In this document: piece by piece, positions 42,462-50,583 of the stretch
Position numbering within the stretch: position 1 is the first letter of the stretch
How the letters are laid out: every line of letters begins with the position of its first letter
DNA from: Hyphomonas sediminis
GTDB lineage: Bacteria > Pseudomonadota > Alphaproteobacteria > Caulobacterales > Hyphomonadaceae
DNA: 64,000 nt
Direction of reading: 5' to 3'
Assembly (NCBI RefSeq): GCF_019679475.1
Contig: NZ_JAIEZP010000001.1
Span: forward strand, 3,286,001 to 3,350,000
Position numbers and translations under genes: made by a program
Notes under the pieces: model-generated
Seen by the model: the letters and a program-made list of their open reading frames with translations, nothing else
Told to the model about the DNA's origin: nothing
Database searches by the model: none

Positions 42462-44330
42462 CTAAATCAGGATTTTCCCAACTGCGTTTTCATTGGAATA
42501 CAGCAGGTCCATCTGGTCGCCCCGGAGGGCCTGGGTGCGGGATTGGTTGATATAGCCTTTTTCGGTGATCTCACCCAGATCGCCGCGCGGCTCGACCGGT
42601 TGCAAAAGAATGCGCGCAATGCGTGCGGCCGCATTGGGATGGGCCTTGTTGTGCGCGGCAAGGCCGGCGCGGACAGCGTCCTGCACCTTCGGGTGGGCAA
42701 CCAGCTCTTCCGCCGGCAACGCTGCACCGACAAGGCGCTGGCACCAGGCGAGGTTGAGGAAGCCGAGCAGGCCGATCTCGTCCTTGTTCAGTCCGCAGAC
42801 CACCGCATCCGACAGCGCGCCGCCGCAAGCGGCGACCGACGCCACGCGCACCGCGCCGGCAGACACCCATGTGCCGCTCGCCAGCTTGAACTCTTCCACC
42901 GTGCGCCCGTCGAAGGCGAGGCCGCGTTCGGGCTGGGCCGGATCGACGAACTTCACCGCATCACCCAGCTTGTAATAGCCTTCCTCATCGAAGGCTTCGG
43001 CGGTCTTCTCCGGATTGCGGAAATAGCCGGGGGTGACGTTGACGCCCTTCACGCGCAGCTCAAGTTTTTCGCCCGTGGGCACGAGCTTGAACGTGTTGCC
43101 TGGCAGCGGCAGGCCGATAAGCCCCATCCGGTCGTTCGGCCAGTGGACGTTCGAGGCGGTCGGCGAGGTTTCTGTCGCGCCGTAGCCGGCAGAAAGCGAG
43201 ATGCGCTCGCCGGTGATCCGCACAGCAACTTCCTGGATGCGTTCGTAGATGTCCTGCCCCATCGAGGCGCCGCCATAGGCCATGGAGGTGAGCCGCGAGA
43301 AGAACACTTCGGCGAGTTCGTCATCCTGCTCCAGCGCCGTGGCCAGCGCGGCCCAGGCCTGCGGCACGGTCGTGTGCTGGGTGGTGGGAATTTCCTTCAG
43401 GTTGCGGATCATTTCCGGAAGGCGCGCAGGCGTGGGGGCGCCCTGGTCGATATAAAGCGTGCCGCCCCAATCGAGCATGTTGTGCAGGATCGAATGGGTG
43501 CCATAGGTGTGGCTCCAGGGCAGGAAGTTCACCATCACCTGCGGGCCGCCGGTAATCTCGTCGAGGCGTTCCTCATCCCAGACGGAGCGGATCATCTTGG
43601 CGTTGGCCGCCACCATGCCATGCGTGTTGATCACGGCCTTGGGCTCACCCGTGGAGCCGGAAGTGAGCATGTATTTGGCGACCGTCTTTGGCGTGAGGCG
43701 GGCATAGGCTTCGTCCACCGCCGGGCCGGTCTGGCCGGCAAAATCTTCCAGGCTGACCGCACGCGGCACATCCGGCGCATTGCGCGAATAGATGACGAGG
43801 CGGCCTGTCAGGTCGAGACTGTCGAGCGCGCGCTGGTATTCGCGGCCATCCTCGACATAGATGAAATTCGGGGTCGTCAGCTGGTCGATATACCGGAAGC
43901 GGACGAGATCCTGGCTGAGCGTCGCGTAAGCCGGCGTGACCGGCACAGCGGGGCTGGACGCCCACATCGCGCCATACATCACCAGCGCATTGTCGATCGA
44001 GTTCTTGGAGAGGATCATCACCGGCGCATCCTGCCCGGCGCCTTCGCTGAGGAAAGCGGCGGCGATGCGCTGCACGGCGGCGAGCCCGTCAGCATAAGTC
44101 ATCCGGCGCCAGTCATCCGCTGCCGGGTCCTCCGGCCAGCGCTCGGCCAGCCAGACCTGATCGGGCCGCTCCGCCGCCCACTTTACCAGCGGCGCCAGCA
44201 TATGCGGCGGATGAGCCTTCAGCGGCTGGCCATTGTCCAGATAGATCGTCCCGTCCGGGCGACGATCCAGCTTCAGCTTCAGCGGCAGGTACGGCACCTC
44301 ACGGAACGGGATATGCGCGGTCTTGCTCAT
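42462..44330 (-). CDS. Feruloyl-CoA synthetase-like acyl-CoA ligase
   Basis: The 622-residue ANL-family enzyme activates a carboxylic acid with ATP and CoA. It has the P-loop YMLTSGSTGEPKAVINTHGM (about residues 225-244), the SAGYGATETSPTA motif, GYFRNPEKTAEAFDEEGYYKLGDA, and a C-terminal GYINQSRTQAL segment as in feruloyl-CoA synthetases. The FCS group takes hydroxycinnamates such as ferulate; related enzymes take other aromatic acids. GGAGG lies 12 bases before the ATG at 44330, a wide spacing. The adjacent ThDP enzyme could belong to the same aromatic-acid route, which is inference only. Confidence 0.88.
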   Translation of the reverse strand: MSKTAHIPFREVPYLPLKLKLDRRPDGTIYLDNGQPLKAHPPHMLAPLVKWAAERPDQVWLAERWPEDPAADDWRRMTYADGLAAVQRIAAAFLSEGAGQDAPVMILSKNSIDNALVMYGAMWASSPAVPVTPAYATLSQDLVRFRYIDQLTTPNFIYVEDGREYQRALDSLDLTGRLVIYSRNAPDVPRAVSLEDFAGQTGPAVDEAYARLTPKTVAKYMLTSGSTGEPKAVINTHGMVAANAKMIRSVWDEERLDEITGGPQVMVNFLPWSHTYGTHSILHNMLDWGGTLYIDQGAPTPARLPEMIRNLKEIPTTQHTTVPQAWAALATALEQDDELAEVFFSRLTSMAYGGASMGQDIYERIQEVAVRITGERISLSAGYGATETSPTASNVHWPNDRMGLIGLPLPGNTFKLVPTGEKLELRVKGVNVTPGYFRNPEKTAEAFDEEGYYKLGDAVKFVDPAQPERGLAFDGRTVEEFKLASGTWVSAGAVRVASVAACGGALSDAVVCGLNKDEIGLLGFLNLAWCQRLVGAALPAEELVAHPKVQDAVRAGLAAHNKAHPNAAARIARILLQPVEPRGDLGEITEKGYINQSRTQALRGDQMDLLYSNENAVGKILI

Positions 44331-44392
44331 TGGCGAATTTTTCCTCCCGCATGGCCGGTCTCGCGCCGCCATGGATATTCTTGTCAGCCGTG

Positions 44393-44427
44393 ATTGCTCG
44401 CGCAGGCCGCAGAAAAGGGCAAGCCCC
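44393..44427. repeat. 35-bp dispersed repeat, copy 1
   Basis: This stretch matches 45909-45943 at 30 of 35 positions, both ending in AAAAGGGCAAGCCCC. It lies between the stop of the M20 gene (44458) and the start of the CoA ligase (44330). On the minus strand it reads GGGGCTTGCCCTTTT then TGCGG, so it may act partly as a terminator. Confidence 0.7.
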
Positions 44428-44457
44428 CGCCTGCGGCCCGAGCAGGCAAGGCTCTGC

Positions 44458-45867
44458 CTAGTCTTCCGAGGCCAGCTCTTTCAAGATGATGTACCAGTGA
44501 TCGAGCCCGCCATAGAAGGAATCGACCAGCACACGCTCGTTCAGGCCGTGCGCGAATGTGTCATTCGGCTTTGCGCCGCCGCCGCCGATCCCGAGCGTGT
44601 CATACCCCAGATTGCGGTAGAACATGCCATCGGTGCCACCGGAGGACATGGACGGGAAAACCGGCAGGCCTTCCTGTCCGCGTGCCGCCAGCGCCTTGCC
44701 GAGCGCGGCCATTACATCTTCCGGGAGGCTCGATTCCGGGCTCTCCACGAGATCGGAGATGAGCTTGAACTTCACCCCGTCATTGCCGATCACATCCTTC
44801 AGCGCCTGCTCGGTCGCCTCGATGCCAACGCCGGGGAAGATGCGGCAGTTGACCGTAGCAGTCGCGCGCTGGGGCAGCGCGTTTTCGGCATGGCCGCCGC
44901 GCAGCATGGTGGCGATACAGGTCGTCCCCGTGGTGCCAACCGTAGACGGATCAGCCCGCAGCGTGGCAACGGCGGCGGCGTCATCCGGATTGGCCGCAAA
45001 GGCCAGCATTGCCTTGCCCAGCTCGCCCGGCGTCTGCTCGCCCGCCGCTTTCAGCGACGCGCGCGTCAACGGGCTGGACATCACCGGAAACTTGTACGCC
45101 TCGATCTTCTTCAGCGCGTCCGCCAGTTCATAAATCGCGTTGTCCGCACGCGGCGCAGAAGAATGCCCGCCGGGATTGGAGACGGTCAGCTCGAAGGTCG
45201 CATAGGTCTTCTCCGCGCCCTGCACGGTGTAGAATAGCGGCGTGCCATCCATATCCAGCGACAGGCCGCCGGCATCCGCATTCAGCACATAGGCGGGGTC
45301 AATATTCGCGGCGACAAACTGAGCCTGCGCGCGCGTGGTGATCATGCCAGTTTCTTCATCTCCGGAGAGGACGAGGACGAGATCGCGGTTGGGCTTGAAA
45401 CCTTCCGCCTTGAGACGCAGGAAGGTGGCGACGAGGCTGGTCACGCCGTATTTGTTGTCCGCCGTACCACGCCCGAAGAAATAGCCATCCTCCTCGATCA
45501 GCTCGAAGGGGTAGCGCGTCCAGGTGTCGGGCAGCGCATCGACCACATCCATATGCGCCAGCAACACGATAGGCTTTTTGCTCGACGCGACTTCAGCGCG
45601 ATACCACACCATGAGGCCCTGCACTTTCTCGCCGTCGATCTCGTGATCGGTGACAAGGATGTCTGCAAAGCCTGCAGACTTCAGCTCACTGACGAGATAG
45701 TCGACCAGTTCGGGAATCTTGCCCTGCCCCTTGGCCGTGCGGATTTCCACGGCGGTCTGGTAGATCTCGCGGGCCTGAAGCTCGAACGGGGTCCGCTCCT
45801 GCGCAGAGGCAAAAGGAGCAATGAAAAGCGCTGCGGCGGACGCCAGCAGGCAAGATTTGATGCGCAT
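44458..45867 (-). CDS. M20 family metallopeptidase, secreted
   Basis: The 469-residue enzyme has a signal peptide (CLLASAAALFIAPFASA) and the M20 di-zinc fold. LLAHMDVVDALPDTW holds the HxD metal ligand and base, GRGTADNKYGV the bridging Asp, VLSGDEETG the catalytic Glu pair, VLNADAG a further ligand, and GGTDGMFYRNLG and FAHGLNERV the C-terminal His. A dimerisation domain lies between. It hydrolyses peptides or acylated amino acids, probably in the periplasm. The ATG at 45867 keeps the signal peptide at the N-terminus. Confidence 0.93.
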   Translation of the reverse strand: MRIKSCLLASAAALFIAPFASAQERTPFELQAREIYQTAVEIRTAKGQGKIPELVDYLVSELKSAGFADILVTDHEIDGEKVQGLMVWYRAEVASSKKPIVLLAHMDVVDALPDTWTRYPFELIEEDGYFFGRGTADNKYGVTSLVATFLRLKAEGFKPNRDLVLVLSGDEETGMITTRAQAQFVAANIDPAYVLNADAGGLSLDMDGTPLFYTVQGAEKTYATFELTVSNPGGHSSAPRADNAIYELADALKKIEAYKFPVMSSPLTRASLKAAGEQTPGELGKAMLAFAANPDDAAAVATLRADPSTVGTTGTTCIATMLRGGHAENALPQRATATVNCRIFPGVGIEATEQALKDVIGNDGVKFKLISDLVESPESSLPEDVMAALGKALAARGQEGLPVFPSMSSGGTDGMFYRNLGYDTLGIGGGGAKPNDTFAHGLNERVLVDSFYGGLDHWYIILKELASED

Positions 45868-45908
45868 GGATGCCCTCTCCAAATGCGAAACAGATTTCGC
45901 GACAGGCA

Positions 45909-45943
45909 ATTGCTTGCGCAGTCCGGCAAAAAGGGCAAGCCCC
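45909..45943. repeat. 35-bp dispersed repeat, copy 2
   Basis: This is the second copy of the element at 44393-44427 (30 of 35 bases identical). It sits between the stop of the HD-protein gene (45960) and the start of the M20 gene (45867), the same relative place as copy 1. Confidence 0.7.
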
Positions 45944-45959
45944 TCGCGGGGTCAGCGGC

Positions 45960-46550
45960 TCAGTGCAGGGTTTCGAGGCCGGCAATCGCGCGCGACAGGT
46001 TCAGCCGCGCCTGCCCGTCCCAGGCGGTGTGGGCTGTCTCCGTCATGTAAAGCCGCTCGCGCGCGAGAAACCCTTTCAGGATAGCGCCGCGCCCCGCCCG
46101 GTATGCCTCTATCGGAACGAAAGCATATTCCTTGCGGATGTCGGCTTCATAGCGATCATAAACGGCCTCGGGCGCCCCAAGGATTGAAAGGTCAAGATCC
46201 AGGAAGAGCGCCGTATCGGCACTGTCTTCCGGGCTCAGCCCTTCGGGCACCTTGTGGACTGCCGTTGCGCGAACAATGGCAGCCGCAAGCGCCAGCTCGT
46301 CCGCCGGCAGATGGCCTTGTGCATCCTGTTCCAGCAGGCGCGCGCTCAGCTCTTCATTATCCTTGGCGCGCGGATCATAGATCGCATCATGCCAATAGAG
46401 CGCCCAAAGAACAGGCTGGGGACGATGGAACTGTTCCTTCCACCGCTCATAATGGCGCAGCAAGGCTTCGATATGATGCCAGCTGTGATAATGCCGCTGA
46501 GGCTCATCATACCGCGCACGCAGCGCGCTGATCAGCGGCGCAGGGATCAA
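45960..46550 (-). CDS. HD-type metal-dependent phosphohydrolase (COG4339)
   Basis: The 196-residue protein has metal-ligand motifs of the COG4339 HD group: RHYHSWHHIEALLRHY, the LYWHDAIYDPRAKDNEELSA HD motif, and a later LFLDLDLSILGA Asp. The chosen start is a TTG (46548-46550) that overlaps the dihydroorotase stop in TTGA, with GGAG 8 bases upstream; any upstream in-frame sequence is the reverse reading of dihydroorotase. Translation is therefore coupled to pyrC. Substrate is unknown; nucleotides are likely for HD enzymes. Confidence 0.82.
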   Translation of the reverse strand: MIPAPLISALRARYDEPQRHYHSWHHIEALLRHYERWKEQFHRPQPVLWALYWHDAIYDPRAKDNEELSARLLEQDAQGHLPADELALAAAIVRATAVHKVPEGLSPEDSADTALFLDLDLSILGAPEAVYDRYEADIRKEYAFVPIEAYRAGRGAILKGFLARERLYMTETAHTAWDGQARLNLSRAIAGLETLH

Positions 46551-47887
46551 GCCTGCGGCTCCAGCGTTTCGTTGAAGCGGACGGGCTGGCCGCCGCCCTT
46601 CTGGACGATTTCGCCATCGCGCATGACGAAGCGTCCGCGCACGATGGTGGCGACCGGCCAACCCGTTGCCTCGAAGCCGTCAAACTGGGTCCAGCCGCAT
46701 TTGGACTTCGACCATTCCTTTGTGATCGTTTGCTTGCGCTTCAGGTCTACGATGGTGAAGTCGCCATGATAGCCTTCGGCGATGCGGCCTTTGTCGGCGA
46801 GGCCGAACACGCGCTGCGGGCCGGCGCTGGTCAGCTCGACAAAGCGCTGCAGGCTGAGCTTTCCGTCATTCACATGCGTCAGCATCACCGGCACCAGCGT
46901 CTGCACGCCCGGCATGCCCGAGGGCGACGCCGGATAGGGGCGCATCTTTTCTTCAATCGTATGCGGCGCATGATCCGTCGCCAGAACATCGACGATACCG
47001 GCATTCAGCGCGCGCCACAGCGCCTCGCGGTGGCGCGCCTCGCGCACAGGCGGGTTCTGCTGGGCAAAGCCCTTCAGGCGCTCATAGCAATCGGGCGCAG
47101 CCAGCGTCAGGTGGTTGGGCAGCACTTCAACGCTGGCCACATCCTTGGCGTTCACCAGCAAGTCCATCTCCTCGGCGGTGGAGATGTGCAGCACGTGGAT
47201 GCGCTTGCCGGTCTTGCGGGCAAGGTTCAGCAGGCGGCGCGTGGAGCTGACGGCAGCCTCCACATCGCGCACGACGATATGGCTCTGCCAGTCGCCCGTG
47301 ACGGCAAGGCTGCGGCGTTCTTCAAGGCGGTATTCGTCTTCGGAGTGGAAGGCGGCGCGGCGCTTGATGGCGCGCAGGACAGCTTCGACGCCGGCATCGT
47401 CCTTGATCAGAAGATCGCCGGTCGAGGCGCCCATGAATACTTTCACGCCGCAGCAGCCGAGCATCCGCTCCATTTCCGGCAGCAGCGCCACATTGTCATG
47501 CGTGGCGCCCGCATAGAAGGCGTGGTCGATGTCCATCCGGCCCTTGGCGCGGGCGAGCTTGTCGAGCATCGCATCTGGCGTGATGGTCGAGGGATTGGTG
47601 TTGGGCATCTCGAACACGGCGACAACGCCGCCGAGCGCGGCCGAGCGCGCCTCTGTTTCAAGGTCTGCCTTGTATTCGAGGCCCGGCTCCCGGAAGTGCA
47701 CTTGCGTATCGATCACGCCGGGCAGGATGTGCAGGCCCGTCGCGCCATAGATTTCACCGGCCGCTGCCTTGGAGAGGTCGCCGATGCGGGCGATGCGCTC
47801 GCCGATTATGCCGATGTCGGTCTGGATTTCGCCGCCGGGAGTGACGACCGTGCCGCCGCGCAGGATGAGATCGAATACTTGGGTCAT
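46547..47887 (-). CDS. pyrC: Dihydroorotase (pyrimidine synthesis)
   Basis: The 446-residue amidohydrolase closes carbamoyl-aspartate to dihydroorotate. DTQVHFREPG holds the first two zinc His, GGVVAVFEMPNTNPST and GVKVFMGASTGD (with the carbamylated-lysine position) follow, and HVLHISTAEE and ATDHAPHT give the remaining His and Asp. The form is the class I, long type. The ATG at 47887 is used. It is coupled to the downstream HD gene by a 4-bp overlap and is divergent from bioY. Confidence 0.92.
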   Translation of the reverse strand: MTQVFDLILRGGTVVTPGGEIQTDIGIIGERIARIGDLSKAAAGEIYGATGLHILPGVIDTQVHFREPGLEYKADLETEARSAALGGVVAVFEMPNTNPSTITPDAMLDKLARAKGRMDIDHAFYAGATHDNVALLPEMERMLGCCGVKVFMGASTGDLLIKDDAGVEAVLRAIKRRAAFHSEDEYRLEERRSLAVTGDWQSHIVVRDVEAAVSSTRRLLNLARKTGKRIHVLHISTAEEMDLLVNAKDVASVEVLPNHLTLAAPDCYERLKGFAQQNPPVREARHREALWRALNAGIVDVLATDHAPHTIEEKMRPYPASPSGMPGVQTLVPVMLTHVNDGKLSLQRFVELTSAGPQRVFGLADKGRIAEGYHGDFTIVDLKRKQTITKEWSKSKCGWTQFDGFEATGWPVATIVRGRFVMRDGEIVQKGGGQPVRFNETLEPQA

Positions 47888-48009
47888 GGAGCGCGTTATG
47901 AGCCTCGCCGCGCCAAAAGTCACGCCATGAGGCGCTGTGGCAGATGCGCTTGACCTGCGCCAGATGGGCCCGGACAAGCGGCATTGAACGATCGAAAGCC
48001 CTGCCCGTC

Positions 48010-48561
48010 ATGACGCCATTTCCTCCGCCTGCCCGCGCTGCGCTTGCCGCCTGCCTGGGCGTTGCCGCGCTGACGGCGGCCTCCTACGCGTCCGTGCCGA
48101 TGTATCCGGTGCCGATGACGCTGCAGACGCTGGCAGTGCTGCTGGCCGGGGCGCTGGCGGGGCCGCGGCTGGGGGCCGCGATTGTGGTCGCCTGGCTGGC
48201 GCTGGCGCTCGGCGGCGCGCCGGTACTTTCGGGCGGCAAAGGCGGCTTGGCAGCGCTGACCGGGGGCACGGCGGGGTTCCTGCTCTCCTTTCCGCTGGCA
48301 GCGTATCTGGCAGGCCTGTTGCCCGCATGGCGGGGCGCGGGCGGGTTTGCGCGGCTGGTGGCGGCGTTCCTGCTGCTGCACGGGCTGATCCTGCTGGCAG
48401 GCTGGGGCCGGCTGTCGCTGATGATCGGGGCGGAGGCCGCGTTCAGCGCGGGCGTCGGCCCGTTCCTGCCGGGCGCAGCGGTGAAAAGCGCCCTTGCCGC
48501 GCTGATCGTCGTGATGCTGCCCGCACGCGCAGGCATTGCGGCGCCCCGGCGCGAGGCTTAG
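48010..48561 (+). CDS. bioY: Biotin transporter BioY
   Basis: The 183-residue membrane protein is the substrate-binding S component of a biotin ECF transporter. VPMYPVPMTLQTLAVLLAGALAGPRLGA is the BioY signature, and six helices are predicted. No bioM or bioN lies nearby, so it either works alone or uses a shared energy module. No BioR-type TTATMKATAA palindrome is visible upstream. The ATG at 48010 is preferred over one at 47944. Confidence 0.93.
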   Translation: MTPFPPPARAALAACLGVAALTAASYASVPMYPVPMTLQTLAVLLAGALAGPRLGAAIVVAWLALALGGAPVLSGGKGGLAALTGGTAGFLLSFPLAAYLAGLLPAWRGAGGFARLVAAFLLLHGLILLAGWGRLSLMIGAEAAFSAGVGPFLPGAAVKSALAALIVVMLPARAGIAAPRREA

Positions 48562-48570
48562 ATCAACGCC

Positions 48571-49389
48571 ATGTTACGCATCCCCCACCGCGCCATTCTC
48601 CGCCTTTCCGGTCCTGACACGCTCGCCCTGCTGGAGCGAACGGTAACGCACAAGGTGATGGACTGGACCGAGGGCGAGCTGCGCTATGGCGCGCTGCTGA
48701 CCCCGCAAGGCAAGATCATCGCCGACTACCTCGCCAAGCGCGTGGATGACGGCGTGCTGATCGATGTGCATGAGGACGCCGCCGCAGACCTGCTGAAACG
48801 GCTGACGATGTTCCGCCTGCGCTCGCAGGTGCAGCTGACGATTGATGAGAGCCTGGCCGCCGTGACGGATGAAACCGGCCATGACGATCCGCGCAGCGGG
48901 GCGCTCTATCTGCGGGACATTGTGCCCGCCGCTGATGTGGACGGCGTGGTGGACGGCGCCACCTGGGCCGCCCGGCGGATCGAGGCCGGCGTGCCCGAAT
49001 GGGGCGCGGACTACCGCGCGGCGGAAGTCTTCCCGACCGACATCAACATGGATCTGATGGGCGGGGTGGATTACAAAAAGGGCTGTTTCATCGGGCAGGA
49101 AGTGGCCAGCCGGATGAAGCGCAAGGGCCTGATCCGCAAACGCACGGTGCGTATCGCGGGCGCTGGTTTCACGCCGGGCGCGGAGCTTCGCGCGGGCGCA
49201 GCGCTCATCGGCAACATCACCAGCGTTGAAGGCAATCAGGCCCTTGCGCTGGTGCGCACGGATCGGGTGGCCAAGGCGCTGCAGGCAGGCGAACACATCA
49301 CGGCGGGCGACCTGCCCGCAGAGATATACCAGCCCGACTGGCTGGCCGCTGAACTGGCGGCGCATGTGGAGGCCCCGGCCAATGAGTGA
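48571..49389 (+). CDS. ygfZ: YgfZ/GcvT-like folate-binding protein (Fe-S cluster repair)
   Basis: The 272-residue tetrahydrofolate-binding protein supports assembly or repair of certain Fe-S enzymes. The YgfZ signature KKGCFIGQEVASRMKRKG (with the conserved Cys, about residue 172) is intact. It starts 9 bp after bioY and overlaps tag by 8 bp, so bioY, ygfZ, tag and two small lipoproteins may form one transcript. Confidence 0.93.
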   Translation: MLRIPHRAILRLSGPDTLALLERTVTHKVMDWTEGELRYGALLTPQGKIIADYLAKRVDDGVLIDVHEDAAADLLKRLTMFRLRSQVQLTIDESLAAVTDETGHDDPRSGALYLRDIVPAADVDGVVDGATWAARRIEAGVPEWGADYRAAEVFPTDINMDLMGGVDYKKGCFIGQEVASRMKRKGLIRKRTVRIAGAGFTPGAELRAGAALIGNITSVEGNQALALVRTDRVAKALQAGEHITAGDLPAEIYQPDWLAAELAAHVEAPANE

Positions 49390-49963
49390 CCCCCATTCCT
49401 GCGGCTGGGCGCCGATGACAGATGCGCTCTACCGAGCCTACCACGATGAGGAATGGGGCGTCCCCGAGCGTGACCCGCGCGCCCTGTGGGAGAAGCTGCA
49501 GCTCGACGGGATGCAGGCGGGCCTCAGCTGGATCACCATCCTGCGCAAGCGGGACAGCATCCGCGAGGAGTTCGACGGGTTCGACCCGGAAAAGCTCGCC
49601 CGCTGGACGCCGAAACGCGCCGAAAAGGCCCTGCAGAACCCCGGCATCATCCGCAGCCCCAAGAAGATCGACGCGGTGATCGGCAACGCGCAGATCTATC
49701 TGGGCATGATGGAAAGCGGCGAAGACTTTTCCGAATACTGCTGGAGCTTCGTCGGCGGCAAGCCGATCGTGAACAAGTGGAAGCACTACCGCGACGCGCC
49801 CACCTGCACGGACTGGTCCGAGAAGATGTCCAAGGACCTGAAAAAACGCGGTTTCAAATTTGTGGGCCCCACAATCGTCTACGCATGGGGACAGGCAGTT
49901 GGCATGGTCAACGACCATGAGGTAGGGTGCCCGCGACACAAGGCTGTGCGGGAGAAGGCATGA
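49382..49963 (+). CDS. tag: DNA-3-methyladenine glycosylase I
   Basis: The 193-residue base-excision enzyme removes 3-methyladenine. The zinc site of the Tag family is complete: Cys in SCGWA and His in YHDEEWGVP at the N-terminus, His and Cys in NDHEVGCPRH at the C-terminus. LDGMQAGLSWITILRKRDSIREEFDGFDP is the helix-hairpin-helix core. It overlaps ygfZ by 8 bp and the next gene by 4 bp (ATGA). Confidence 0.95.
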   Translation: MSDPHSCGWAPMTDALYRAYHDEEWGVPERDPRALWEKLQLDGMQAGLSWITILRKRDSIREEFDGFDPEKLARWTPKRAEKALQNPGIIRSPKKIDAVIGNAQIYLGMMESGEDFSEYCWSFVGGKPIVNKWKHYRDAPTCTDWSEKMSKDLKKRGFKFVGPTIVYAWGQAVGMVNDHEVGCPRHKAVREKA

Positions 49964-50169
49964 AGACGTTGATGATGATTGCGGCGGTGGGGATGCTGTC
50001 GTCGCTGGCAGGTTGCCAGTCGAGCGCCCCGTCGAATGCTTACGCCAATCCGCTGGATGCGTGCGCCAGCATCCAGGACGAGGATGACCGCGCCCAGTGC
50101 ATGCGCAACGTGGTGGCCGATGTGGCCCTGTCCACCAAGCGCGAAAAAGACCGCAAGAAAGGTCCATGA
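49960..50169 (+). CDS. Small lipoprotein with LDxC-x11-C motif (first of a tandem pair)
   Basis: A 69-residue protein with lipobox LAGC (MKTLMMIAAVGMLSSLAGC). The mature part holds LDACASIQDEDDRAQC, in which two Cys 12 positions apart, an Asp and an Arg match the next gene's product exactly in spacing. The start overlaps the tag stop (ATGA). Function is unknown. The likeness to its neighbour points to a local duplication. Confidence 0.75.
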   Translation: MKTLMMIAAVGMLSSLAGCQSSAPSNAYANPLDACASIQDEDDRAQCMRNVVADVALSTKREKDRKKGP

Positions 50170-50444
50170 TGCGCACCCTCGCCGCCGCTGCCGGAGCCCT
50201 GCTCGCCCTTCTGCCCGTTACGGGCTGTGCCACATGGCAGGACCGGGCAGAGGCCAAGGCGCTCGATCTCTGTGAGGACAAGGTTGACGCCGAAGAGCGC
50301 CGCCTTTGCCGGGAGACCGTGCTGGCAGCGGAAAAGGTGAAATACGACAAGGAATCAGAGGCGTGGGAAGAAAGCGTCCGCGCCGCTGAGGACCGTGAGC
50401 TGCAACGCAAGGTCTATGGCGGCCCTGGCCAGGTCGACAAGTGA
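50166..50444 (+). CDS. Small lipoprotein with LDxC-x11-C motif (second of a tandem pair)
   Basis: A 92-residue protein with lipobox VTGC (MMRTLAAAAGALLALLPVTGC). LDLCEDKVDAEERRLC repeats the Cys, Asp and Arg positions of the upstream lipoprotein, then a charged helical tail of about 40 residues follows. It overlaps the upstream gene by 4 bp (ATGA). A second ATG directly after the first could also be used. Function is unknown. Confidence 0.75.
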   Translation: MMRTLAAAAGALLALLPVTGCATWQDRAEAKALDLCEDKVDAEERRLCRETVLAAEKVKYDKESEAWEESVRAAEDRELQRKVYGGPGQVDK

Positions 50445-50583
50445 TTGCGGGCGCCCCGGTATACTGGCTTGGTATGAAGGCCAGCCTTGTGCTGGCCCCG
50501 CAACGCGCGTTACAGCTTTCAAAATAAGGATATAGCAAGAAGGGCCTGACGCCTTCGGCGGACGGGCGCCGCCGGAGACCCCT

